Source: a virus. From it: a stretch of DNA of 24,913 nucleotides. A model generated the notes under the pieces. The model saw nothing but the letters and a program-made list of their open reading frames with translations, was not told the DNA's origin and did not search any database. The position numbers and the translations under genes were made by a program. The DNA lies in the IMG/VR virus record IMGVR_UViG_3300035703_001781, positions 1-24,913 of that record; one strand, 5' to 3'. This document shows positions 4,732 through 12,602 of the stretch, one piece after another (within the stretch, counting starts at the first letter, position 1; every line of letters starts with the position of its first letter).

Positions 4732-5534
4732 TTTACTTAAACTATTTGGGCAAAATGGGGCAGTTGGGAAATCAATTGTTTCAATATGCGTCACTAAAAG
4801 GAATTGCAAAACACAATGGTTATGATTTTGCAATTCCTAATCACAACGAATTAATTGTTGATGCTCTTGGCAATAAACTGAGGATAGAACTTTTCTTTCC
4901 TTTCAAGTTGAAAAATCTTTCTGAGAAAAATATAGGCGCAGCAGAAAAACCAGTCATTCAAGAACGCCATTTTCATTTTGATGAAGAACTCTTTAATGTC
5001 TGCCCAGATGAATGTTGTATAGTTGGATATTTTCAAACTGAAAAATACTTTTCACATATTAGAGATGAACTATTAGAAGATTTTGAATTTATTGATGATA
5101 TTCAAACTTCTTGCAGAGAAATGATAAGTCAAGTAGAAAAACCTATCGCATTACATATTCGTAGAGGAGACTTTCTTAGAAACAGTGGTAATCACTATAA
5201 TTTGGATCTAAGTTATTATGAAAGTGCTCTGTCCCAGTACGAAAATGATAGACAAGTTGTAATTTTTTCCGATGATCCTGTATGGTGCAAAAAACAGTCT
5301 CTCTTCAAGGATGATCGTTTTTTGGTCTCTGAAAGTGATAATCCATATGTTGACTTGTGTTTGATGAGTATGTGCTCAGATTTTATTATTGCAAATAGCA
5401 CCTTTAGTTGGTGGGGTGCTTGGCTATCTACTAATCCAAATAAAAAAATAATCGCACCAACAAAATGGTTTGGACCAAATAATCAACATCACAATACAAA
5501 AGATTTATTCCCAGATGAATGGGTAGTGCTATGA
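4728..5534 (+). CDS. GT11 (alpha-1,2-fucosyltransferase family) glycosyltransferase, copy 2, 268 aa
   Basis: It carries the same signature blocks as its upstream neighbour: GQLGNQLFQYA near the N-terminus, HIRRGDF (residues 143-149) and STFSWWGAWL. The genes share a 21-base identical stretch over the WWGAW motif (4594-4614 and 5403-5423), but the middle parts diverge strongly, so the duplication is old or one copy was acquired separately. Starting inside the stop of copy 1 (ATGA) implies coupled translation. Two GT11 enzymes in tandem suggest two different linkages or acceptors on one glycan. Confidence 0.85.
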   Translation: MIYLNYLGKMGQLGNQLFQYASLKGIAKHNGYDFAIPNHNELIVDALGNKLRIELFFPFKLKNLSEKNIGAAEKPVIQERHFHFDEELFNVCPDECCIVGYFQTEKYFSHIRDELLEDFEFIDDIQTSCREMISQVEKPIALHIRRGDFLRNSGNHYNLDLSYYESALSQYENDRQVVIFSDDPVWCKKQSLFKDDRFLVSESDNPYVDLCLMSMCSDFIIANSTFSWWGAWLSTNPNKKIIAPTKWFGPNNQHHNTKDLFPDEWVVL

Positions 5535-6406
5535 AACAAGATTTATCTAACGTTACTTTTATTATTCCACTCAGGATTGATACTGATGATCGTCTTCGTA
5601 ATATTATTTTATCAACATCTTTTTTGTTGAATAGGTTTGATTGTAAAATTATCATTAAGGAATCGGATGAAATGTCCAAGTTTACTACCTGGGCTCTTCC
5701 TTTGATTGAAAAGATTTCTGATACTAAAAACCTGACTTATATTTTTGAAGAAAACTATGATGATCATTTTCATAGAACACGTTTGTTAAATGAAATGATC
5801 ATGCAAACCACAACAGATATTGTGGTAAATTATGATTCTGATATTATTCTTCCAATTGAATCTTACATAAAAGCAAAAGAAATGTTGGATTCTAAAAAGT
5901 ATGATGTTGTTTATCCATATCGATTTGGGGAAAAAGGTGAACGTAAAGTTGTTCTTGAAACTAAGGTGGAAGACGAAAATGATTTAAGTCGTCTTTTGGA
6001 CTTCCCGCTCATCAAAGAATTTATTGGTGAATATAACCCAGACGTTTTAGATAAGTCCTTTGGATATGCTCAACACATGAATGGACTTGGATGGTCTGAG
6101 TATGGAATGGTTCAGTTTTTCAATACTCAGGTTTATAAGGATGGATATTTGGAAAATGAAAACTTCATTGCATATGCTCCAGAAGATGTTGAGCGACATC
6201 ATCGATGGAATATTCTAGGATATGCGATTGGTAGAGTTGATAATCATGCATATCATCTAGAACATAAAAGAACTCAAAACTCTTGGTTCAATAATCCATT
6301 CATGCAAAAGAATAATCAACTTTGGGAATATATAAAAGGACTTTCCAAAGATCAAGTTATAGAGTATTATGAGAATCAAGAGTATGTGAAGGAGAAACTA
6401 AAATGA
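5531..6406 (+). CDS. GT-A fold glycosyltransferase (GT2/galactosyltransferase-like), 291 aa
   Basis: ATG 5531 is chosen because it overlaps the upstream stop (ATGA); ATG 5519 would add four residues. The N-terminal strand NVTFIIPLRID, the metal-binding DSD at residues 102-104 (VNYDSDIILP) and the later acidic block PEDVERHHRW (about 217-226) followed by His-rich NHAYHLEHKR resemble GT-A enzymes with a C-terminal galactosyltransferase-type domain. The donor would be a UDP- or GDP-sugar with Mn2+. There is no signal peptide or membrane helix, so it is cytoplasmic. The exact family and sugar are not determined. Confidence 0.7.
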   Translation: MKQDLSNVTFIIPLRIDTDDRLRNIILSTSFLLNRFDCKIIIKESDEMSKFTTWALPLIEKISDTKNLTYIFEENYDDHFHRTRLLNEMIMQTTTDIVVNYDSDIILPIESYIKAKEMLDSKKYDVVYPYRFGEKGERKVVLETKVEDENDLSRLLDFPLIKEFIGEYNPDVLDKSFGYAQHMNGLGWSEYGMVQFFNTQVYKDGYLENENFIAYAPEDVERHHRWNILGYAIGRVDNHAYHLEHKRTQNSWFNNPFMQKNNQLWEYIKGLSKDQVIEYYENQEYVKEKLK

Positions 6407-7140
6407 GTTGGTATCTAGTAAATTATGCAGATAAAAAGTTTCGAGATGAGCAATCTTTTATAGAAAGAGTTCACTCTAAAAACTTCAATGTTATTTCTTA
6501 TAATAGAGATTGGTTGATTTCTACTGATTTTTATAAGGATAATCAAAGTCTTCTTGATGAAGAAACTGGTGGAGGTTGGTGGGTTTGGAAACCTTATGTT
6601 ATTCTTGATGCTCTCTCAAAGGTTGATGAAAATGACTATGTAATCTACTGTGATTGTGGAGACATGATCTCACCAAACATAAAATCATATGTGGAGAATA
6701 CTTTGTCTGAGGATGAGTTCTGTCTTCTTCTTCTAGGAAACAATAGGAATAGTGATTACACAAAAAGAGATTGTTTCATTTTGATGGATTGTGATGAAGA
6801 AGATTATTGGAACTCAAATCAATTGGAAGCAGGAGTTCAAGTTTGGAAGAAAACTGAACAGTCTATCAATGTTATTTCTGATTGGATGAAGTTTTGTTTA
6901 GATTCTAGGATCATTAAAAATGATCCTAGTACTCTAGGTGAAGAACTATCCACATTCAAAGAACATCGTAATGATCAAAGTGTATTGACGAACATTGCGA
7001 TAAGAGAAGGTCTGAGTGTTAGTAATCAACAATTTAGGAACTTCATTGAATGTGATTATGACTACTGGTATGAAAGATATCCAGGTTCTAATCTTGGAAG
7101 AGATATTGATAGATTTCTAGTGGAGATTAAAAATGCATAG
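6403..7140 (+). CDS. Putative GT-A glycosyltransferase, 245 aa
   Basis: ATG 6403 overlaps the upstream stop (ATGA) and follows AAGGAG. The motif GGGWWVWKPYVI (residues 57-68) followed by an acidic metal site YCDCGD (about 82-87) and EHRNDQSVL (187-195) is typical of capsule/lipopolysaccharide glycosyltransferases with a GT-A fold, in which WxWKP lies before the DxD. No membrane segment is seen. I cannot give the CAZy family or the sugar. It overlaps the next gene by eight bases, as part of the glycan chain. Confidence 0.6.
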   Translation: MSWYLVNYADKKFRDEQSFIERVHSKNFNVISYNRDWLISTDFYKDNQSLLDEETGGGWWVWKPYVILDALSKVDENDYVIYCDCGDMISPNIKSYVENTLSEDEFCLLLLGNNRNSDYTKRDCFILMDCDEEDYWNSNQLEAGVQVWKKTEQSINVISDWMKFCLDSRIIKNDPSTLGEELSTFKEHRNDQSVLTNIAIREGLSVSNQQFRNFIECDYDYWYERYPGSNLGRDIDRFLVEIKNA

Positions 7141-7948
7141 TATTATCTTAACCATTCACAATAAAGAGTGGTTAGTTCAACAAGTTCTTGATGGTATTGT
7201 AAAAAATACTAAAGGTGACTATGAACTGATTATAGTTCTTGATGGATGCACTGATAAATCTTTTAATGTAGTTGAAGATTATTTTTATGGAAAAAATCAT
7301 AACGTAACCATAGCAACTACTCCAGATGTATACGAGACCAAGGCAAATAATGTTGGACTAAAAAATGCATCTGGTGAATATGTGATAATCGTTCAAGATG
7401 ACATGATTATCAAAGAGGATGGATGGAATCTTAGAATGCAAAAACCATTCGATGCTTTTGATGATGTGTTTGCAGTTACTTCCAGAACCGCACATGGTTG
7501 GGAGTTTAATCCAACTACAAAACACCTGGGGATGAAAGAAGATCTCGATGACTGTTGGTGTGATATTTGCATACATACTAATCATGCGGATAGAACAAAT
7601 ATCTCAAGAGATACTTTTGCTGTTCGTGCCTCAGTAAATAGAGGTCCTTTGATGATTAATCATGAAGACTTAAAGAAGTTAAATTATCTTGATGAAGAAT
7701 TTTCTCCACAAGATATGGACGATCATGATTTGATGTATAGAATGCATAAAGAACTGGACAAAGTTTGTGGTTGTTATTGGATTGATTTTGAGTCAAAAGA
7801 TGAGTGGGGTGGAACTAGAGTATCTGGTTCTCCAGCTCCTTGGTTACTTAAATCAAATCATAAGAATATGAAAATATTCTATGAACGTCACAAAGATCTT
7901 ATTAATCTGGAGTATCAAAACGAAGACAGGAGGTTACTAGATGATTGA
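7133..7948 (+). CDS. Family 2 glycosyltransferase, 271 aa
   Basis: A classic GT2 layout: SIILTIHNKEW at the N-terminus, LIIVLDGCTD (about residues 33-41), the ETKANNVGLKNASGEY donor-site block, and the metal-binding QDD at residues 88-90 (VIIVQDDMII). The acidic SPQDMDDHDLMYR stretch near residue 195 is at the usual place of the catalytic ED. It is a soluble inverting enzyme; the donor is unknown. It starts within the upstream gene and overlaps the methyltransferase gene by eight bases. Confidence 0.82.
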   Translation: MHSIILTIHNKEWLVQQVLDGIVKNTKGDYELIIVLDGCTDKSFNVVEDYFYGKNHNVTIATTPDVYETKANNVGLKNASGEYVIIVQDDMIIKEDGWNLRMQKPFDAFDDVFAVTSRTAHGWEFNPTTKHLGMKEDLDDCWCDICIHTNHADRTNISRDTFAVRASVNRGPLMINHEDLKKLNYLDEEFSPQDMDDHDLMYRMHKELDKVCGCYWIDFESKDEWGGTRVSGSPAPWLLKSNHKNMKIFYERHKDLINLEYQNEDRRLLDD

Positions 7949-8561
7949 AGTTATCAGTCAAGAAAGATGGGAACAAGCTCAATCTAAAGAAATTAATCAT
8001 TATGACTATAATAATGAAGAGAACTACAAGAACTCTGCATATATTATTTTGAGGGATCATTTTAATATTGACCCTGAGAATGATCTTGTTGGCAAAAAGA
8101 TTTTGGAATCAGGTGGTGGTTGTCATCCATCAACTTCTTTTTGTAAAGGTTTAAAGAGAGCTGTTAATGTTGAACCACTTTATGATAAATTCCCTGACAA
8201 TATAAAATCTAGACTTAGTAATGCAAACGTAGAATGCGTCTCTACTTCATTTGAAGATTATAAAGGACGTTCAAAATTTGATGAAGTGTGGTTTTTCAAT
8301 GTTCTTCAACATGTGAGGGATCCCTATCTACAGATCGAGAATGCAAAACGAATTGCAAATGTAGTAAGGGTTTTTGAACCCATTGATACTGCAATCAATG
8401 ATGAACACCCACACAGTTTTAACATGCAATTCTTTAAAGAACAGTTTCCAGATGCTGAAGTTAAGATGTATCAAGGTGGTTCTGTTGCAAGATTTCATGG
8501 AGCAAACTGTGCATATTTGACGTGGACTAAAAATGACAAAAAGAAAACTACTAAATCTTGA
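7941..8561 (+). CDS. SAM-dependent methyltransferase (class I), 206 aa
   Basis: ATG 7941 is preceded by AGGAGG. Motif I of class I methyltransferases is present as KKILESGGGCHPST (ESGGG at residues 56-60), the acidic ribose-binding residue follows as NVEP (Glu78), and DEVWFFNVLQHVRDP gives the motif IV region. In a glycosyltransferase cluster the likely substrate is a sugar hydroxyl, carboxyl or amino group, capping or modifying the glycan; that is inferred from context. The C-terminus is Lys/Thr-rich and overlaps the following gene by 29 bases. Confidence 0.75.
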   Translation: MIEVISQERWEQAQSKEINHYDYNNEENYKNSAYIILRDHFNIDPENDLVGKKILESGGGCHPSTSFCKGLKRAVNVEPLYDKFPDNIKSRLSNANVECVSTSFEDYKGRSKFDEVWFFNVLQHVRDPYLQIENAKRIANVVRVFEPIDTAINDEHPHSFNMQFFKEQFPDAEVKMYQGGSVARFHGANCAYLTWTKNDKKKTTKS

Positions 8562-9240
8562 TCTAATTTCCATCAATTGTGTAGATCCTTATCAATCTGC
8601 TGCTGCAATAAATTATTGTCAAAAGTATTTTGAGTTTGGAAAAAGTATTCTAGTTACACATCAGGATATTGATGTACATGATATTGAACTACACATCATT
8701 GACAAACTGGATTGGTATCAATATAATGATCATGTACTTAATTTAATTGAACACACGGATAATGACTATGTGATGTTGATTCAGGATGATGGTCATCCAA
8801 TCAATCCAGAACTTTGGGATGATGAATATCTAGAATATGATTACATTGGAGCTCCATGGCCTGGTGAAGAGAGTTGGATTAGTCTTCAACATAAAGATCA
8901 ACAAGACTACATTAGAAAAAACTTTCCAAAGAACAGAGTTGGTAATGGTGGATTTTGTATAAGAAGTAGAAAGTTCTTAGAATTTTCTGCACAATATGAT
9001 TCTTGTAATGGTCTTGGAGAAGATAGTTTTCTTTGTACTCGAAAATATGAAGAAGCAATTGCATATGGAATCAAATTTGCTCCTCTTGAATTAGCTTCTA
9101 AATTTTCATATGAGAATCCATGCATAGAATTTGGTACGTCATGGAATCAACAAGTAGTTCTTGATAAATCAAAACACTTTGGATGGCATGGTAAAAACTT
9201 TTTAAACACTCAAGAATTAATGTCTTTAAAATATACGTGA
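8533..9240 (+). CDS. DUF5672-type putative glycosyltransferase, 235 aa
   Basis: The ordered motifs fit DUF5672 proteins found in LPS/capsule loci: MLIQDDGHP (QDD at 84-86), YDYIGAPWP (about 102-110), RVGNGGFCIRSRKF (135-148), GLGEDSF near 160-166, FAPLELASKFSYE, and a C-terminal FGWHGKNF. QDD is the probable metal site and the GNGGF block contributes to the acceptor/donor pocket in GT-A enzymes. It starts within the methyltransferase gene (29-base overlap); a short gap of one base separates it from the next epimerase. Confidence 0.75.
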   Translation: MTKRKLLNLDLISINCVDPYQSAAAINYCQKYFEFGKSILVTHQDIDVHDIELHIIDKLDWYQYNDHVLNLIEHTDNDYVMLIQDDGHPINPELWDDEYLEYDYIGAPWPGEESWISLQHKDQQDYIRKNFPKNRVGNGGFCIRSRKFLEFSAQYDSCNGLGEDSFLCTRKYEEAIAYGIKFAPLELASKFSYENPCIEFGTSWNQQVVLDKSKHFGWHGKNFLNTQELMSLKYT

Positions 9241-9241
9241 T

Positions 9242-10231
9242 ATGAAAGTACTTGTAACTGGAACTGCGGGTCTACTTGGAGCAAATTACTCTAGGCACCT
9301 TCTTGCAAATGGACATACTGTAATTGGTATTGATAATTTCTCTGGAGGATATAAAGCCTTTCTTCCCAAGAATGATAACTTAAAATTTTACAAAGTTAAT
9401 CTGGAGAATAGGAAAAAAGTAAAAGATATATTTGAAGTTGAAAAACCTGATGTGGTATATCACTTTGCTGCGTATGCTGCTGAAGGTTTGTCACCATTTA
9501 TTCGTAACTACAACTACAGAAATAATGTAATTTGTTCTGCAAATATTATTAATGAGTGTATTAACTATAATAGTAAACTGGTCTTTACCTCAAGTATGGC
9601 TGTTTATGGAGAACAACAACCTCCATTTACAGAGGACTTGAGACCTATGCCTGTGGACCCATATGGTATTGCAAAGTATTCTGTTGAGGTAGATATTAAA
9701 CTTGCTGGAGAACAATTTGGTCTCTCTTACAATATTATCAGACCACATAATGTCTTAGGTAAGTATCAAAATATCTGGGACAGATATCGTAATGTGATTG
9801 GTATTTTCATTCGTAAAGCAATTACTGGACAACCTCTTCTGGTTTACGGAGATGGAGAACAAACCAGAGCATTCTCCGACATCAAGTATTACATGGAACC
9901 GTTTGATAAACTTCTCACTGATTATAGTGGAGAGTTGTTTAATATTGGTGCTGACAAATACTTTACCATCAATGAAGCTGCAGAGACTGTAAAGAAAGTT
10001 GCATCTAAGTATGGATATAATGCGACTATTGAACATGGAGAACCAAGACATGAAGTTAAACATGCATACTGTGATCATACAAAGGCAAAAACTTTGCTGA
10101 ACTTTGTTGATGGAACTGAGTTGGAACCCCTGATTGATAGTATGTTTGAATGGGCAGTTAAACAACCAAACAGAAAAGTGAAAGATATGGAATATGAAGT
10201 AACAAAAGACATTTACGATTATTGGAAATGA
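9242..10231 (+). CDS. NAD-dependent sugar-nucleotide epimerase/dehydratase (GalE-like), 329 aa
   Basis: An extended SDR enzyme: TGTAGLLG (nucleotide-binding GxxGxxG, residues 6-13), DNFSGG (31-36), HFAAYAA, the catalytic TSSMAVYG (116-123) and YGIAK (Tyr141, Lys145), then RPHNVLGKYQ and YGDGEQTRAFSDI (substrate-binding region). Length fits UDP-glucose 4-epimerase relatives. The substrate nucleotide cannot be read from the sequence. It is not close to the epimerase at 2821, so the cluster makes two sugar donors. It overlaps the next gene by four bases. Confidence 0.82.
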   Translation: MKVLVTGTAGLLGANYSRHLLANGHTVIGIDNFSGGYKAFLPKNDNLKFYKVNLENRKKVKDIFEVEKPDVVYHFAAYAAEGLSPFIRNYNYRNNVICSANIINECINYNSKLVFTSSMAVYGEQQPPFTEDLRPMPVDPYGIAKYSVEVDIKLAGEQFGLSYNIIRPHNVLGKYQNIWDRYRNVIGIFIRKAITGQPLLVYGDGEQTRAFSDIKYYMEPFDKLLTDYSGELFNIGADKYFTINEAAETVKKVASKYGYNATIEHGEPRHEVKHAYCDHTKAKTLLNFVDGTELEPLIDSMFEWAVKQPNRKVKDMEYEVTKDIYDYWK

Positions 10232-10932
10232 AACCCATTCAAGTATTCATGAGACACTGTTATTATTCTCCAAACAGTGCTCTCCCAAATAGACATAGAC
10301 CAGAGTGGTTTGATAAGATTAAACTCTTTGAAAACTTTAAGAGAACAATTAATCCTGAACTTGCTGATTATACTATTGTGTATGATGAAAAGTTTGGACC
10401 AATCTCCGATACTTTTTTAAAGGATGAGGAGAATGTTGAGATTATCAATTTTGGGTATGAAGCAGGAAGTTTTTCTCGTACATTAGATATTGCATTAGAA
10501 AAAAACTTTTCTGATGATACAATCATTTATTTTCTTGAAGATGATTATTTACATCATCCTGGATGGTGTGAAATTCTTTTAGAAGGGTTTACTCTTCCCA
10601 CGCACTACATCTCATTATATGATCATCTAGACAAGTATATTGATTCTGGATATGATAATCTCGTGTCAAAGGTAATGGTAAGTGATTCAGTTCATTGGAG
10701 AACTGTACCATCAACTTGTAACACATATGCTGCAAGAGTTGGAGATCTAAAAGAAGACTATAATATTCATAAACATTATAGTGATGCATCTCCTGATGGA
10801 ATTTCAATGGATCATGCAAAGTTTGTACATCTTGGTAATATTGGAAAGAGACTAATTACTTCAATTCCTGGATATGCAACTCACTGCGATCATCTCCAGT
10901 CCCCAGTAGTTGATTGGAAAAAGTATCTATGA
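10228..10932 (+). CDS. Putative GT-A glycosyltransferase, 234 aa
   Basis: ATG 10228 overlaps the upstream stop (ATGA) and is preferred to a TTG at 10222. A probable metal site YFLEDDYLH lies at residues 102-110, after the predicted donor region FGYEAGSFSRTLDIAL. HWRTVPSTCNTYAAR and DGISMDHAKF follow. The pattern (EDD preceded by hydrophobic strand, then HHPGW) is that of GT-A enzymes, but no CAZy family can be fixed. No membrane segment is present. Its 3' end overlaps the GT15-like gene by four bases. Confidence 0.6.
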   Translation: MKPIQVFMRHCYYSPNSALPNRHRPEWFDKIKLFENFKRTINPELADYTIVYDEKFGPISDTFLKDEENVEIINFGYEAGSFSRTLDIALEKNFSDDTIIYFLEDDYLHHPGWCEILLEGFTLPTHYISLYDHLDKYIDSGYDNLVSKVMVSDSVHWRTVPSTCNTYAARVGDLKEDYNIHKHYSDASPDGISMDHAKFVHLGNIGKRLITSIPGYATHCDHLQSPVVDWKKYL

Positions 10933-11714
10933 ACTGCATACTATATCTCGTCAGATCCTCTGAAGAAGACTTGAATGATTTTAATAACTCTTTGTCTTTA
11001 CTAGAAACCAACCTCATTCCATTTACTAAAGATGTTGATCTAGTAGTTTTTTGTGAAGAATCATTCGAAGAGTATAAGTCAAAAGTAAAAACTCAACTTA
11101 ACATAAAGTATCAATTAATTGAATTTGATCTTCCCGATTATCCAAAAGAAATTGTAGATAACATACCAGAATTTTTTCCACATCCAACTCATGGAAATGG
11201 TCCAGTTGCCTGGGGGCATCCTGGATTTTCTATGGGATATCGACATATGTGCAGATTTTTTTCTGGACAGATGTATAAGTTTGATATTCTCAAACAGTAT
11301 GACTATTACTTAAGACTAGATACAGATTCTTTTATCCATACTCCACTTAACTATGATATTTTTGAGTGGGCTAAAACCAATAATTGTTATTATGGATTTA
11401 TTGCACCAGCAGTTCAACAAGATAATGAAAAAGTAGTCGAGGGATTATGGGATCATGTAAACGAGGTATATCCAAATAATATTCCGGATAGGTTAATGTT
11501 TTATACAAACTTTGAGTTGGGTAAAACATCTTGGTTCTTGACAAGTGAGTATATGAACTTCTATAATTATATAGACAAATGTGGTGGAATTTATACTAAG
11601 AGGTGGGGAGATGCTCCTATTAAGTTTCTTGGTATTAATTTATTCATGAATCAAAAGAATATAATTCCAGTTCAAGGATTTACATATCAACATGGAGCAA
11701 TCTATACAGTATAA
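10929..11714 (+). CDS. GT15-like alpha-1,2-mannosyltransferase (KRE2/MNT1 family), 261 aa
   Basis: ATG 10929 (ATGA overlap) is chosen over a TTG at 10914. The blocks GYRHMCRFFSG (103-113), YDYYLRLDTDS (124-134, containing the DxD-like metal site), YTNFE (192-196) and GGIYTKRWGDAP (219-230) are, in order and spacing, the signature of CAZy family GT15, known mostly from fungal Golgi enzymes that move mannose from GDP-mannose. The fungal N-terminal membrane anchor is missing; this protein is a bare catalytic domain. GDP-mannose use would fit the GDP-mannose 3,5-epimerase in the same module. Confidence 0.8.
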   Translation: MNCILYLVRSSEEDLNDFNNSLSLLETNLIPFTKDVDLVVFCEESFEEYKSKVKTQLNIKYQLIEFDLPDYPKEIVDNIPEFFPHPTHGNGPVAWGHPGFSMGYRHMCRFFSGQMYKFDILKQYDYYLRLDTDSFIHTPLNYDIFEWAKTNNCYYGFIAPAVQQDNEKVVEGLWDHVNEVYPNNIPDRLMFYTNFELGKTSWFLTSEYMNFYNYIDKCGGIYTKRWGDAPIKFLGINLFMNQKNIIPVQGFTYQHGAIYTV

Positions 11715-12511
11715 TGGATAAGAACAAGTCAACATATAAACTGAAAAACTTTGGGCCCATATACTACATCAATCTTGATGGACAACCAGAAAGAAAAGAG
11801 TATATGGAGAAGCAGTTTAAGTATTGGGATATTGAAAACTATACTCGCGTCTCTGCATATGATGGTAGAGATGATGATCTGAGTAACATTATCAAAGGTA
11901 GATACCCTGAGATGATGACTTCTGGTGAGATTGGATGTGTAACTTCCCACCTTAAGGCAATCAAACATTGGTATGAAACATCTGATAGTCCTTATGCAGT
12001 TATCATGGAAGATGATTGTAACTTAGATTTGGTAAAGTATTGGAACTTTACTTGGGATGACTTTTACTGTAGAATTCCTTATGATTGGGATGTTGTACAA
12101 ATTGCAATCATTTGCACTGGAGACATTCATATTAAGATTCACAAAAGATTTGTCAATGAATTTTCTACTGCATGTTATATCATTACACGACATCATGCAG
12201 AAAAACTTTTGAAACTTCATGTACGTGATGATAAGTATAAGCTAGATAATGGTGTAAGACCTAGACCAGTTGCCGATGATTTAATCTATAACGCAGGTAA
12301 CACTTATAGTGTTCCTCTTCTTCTTTATAGAATTGAACTTGGATCTTCTATTCATCCTGACCATATTGATGCATTTCACCGTGGAAACCACGATGGTCAA
12401 ATGAACTTTTGGAGTCAAAAAGGTGCTCAATTGAGTGTTGATGAACTGACTGACTATGATCCATATCTTGGGAGAATAATTGAAAGTTCATCAACCCAAC
12501 CAAATGCTTGA
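11714..12511 (+). CDS. GT25 family (LPS-type) glycosyltransferase, 265 aa
   Basis: The N-terminal YYINLDGQPERKEY (17-30), RVSAYDGR (45-52), GEIGCVTSHLKAI (71-83) and YAVIMEDD (94-101) are the four hallmark blocks of glycosyltransferase family 25, which includes LgtB-type galactosyltransferases of lipo-oligosaccharide synthesis. Length 265 is normal. The start codon overlaps the previous stop by one base. It is the last gene of the glycan module; its stop codon lies inside the -35 box of the porin promoter, so the module ends here. Confidence 0.85.
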   Translation: MDKNKSTYKLKNFGPIYYINLDGQPERKEYMEKQFKYWDIENYTRVSAYDGRDDDLSNIIKGRYPEMMTSGEIGCVTSHLKAIKHWYETSDSPYAVIMEDDCNLDLVKYWNFTWDDFYCRIPYDWDVVQIAIICTGDIHIKIHKRFVNEFSTACYIITRHHAEKLLKLHVRDDKYKLDNGVRPRPVADDLIYNAGNTYSVPLLLYRIELGSSIHPDHIDAFHRGNHDGQMNFWSQKGAQLSVDELTDYDPYLGRIIESSSTQPNA

Positions 12512-12542
12512 CATGTCTCTAGTGATCCCTTATACTAAATAA
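12508..12542 (+). promoter_or_regulatory. Strong composite promoter of the porin gene
   Basis: A perfect TTGACA (12508-12513) and TATACT (12531-12536) are spaced by 17 bp. The -10 runs into CTAAATAA (12535-12542), the late-promoter-like motif of this phage. The gene could thus be read both by host sigma-70 polymerase and by the late-modified polymerase. Confidence 0.75.
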
Positions 12543-12546
12543 GTAC

Positions 12547-12571
12547 TTAAGAATTCTGTTGTAATTCTTAA
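12547..12571 (+). other. Hairpin in the porin mRNA leader
   Basis: TTAAGAATT at 12547-12555 pairs perfectly with AATTCTTAA at 12563-12571 (9 bp, loop CTGTTGT). It lies near the predicted transcript start and would cap the 5' end of the porin mRNA. No T-run follows, so it is not a terminator; mRNA stabilisation is plausible. Confidence 0.5.
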
Positions 12572-12602
12572 TCTTTGTCCTATAGTACATAAAAATAATT
12601 TT

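Noticed and set aside
9755-10165. Minus-strand ORF of 136 codons inside the GalE-like gene
   Set aside because: No start signals or recognisable motifs; the epimerase frame covers it fully.
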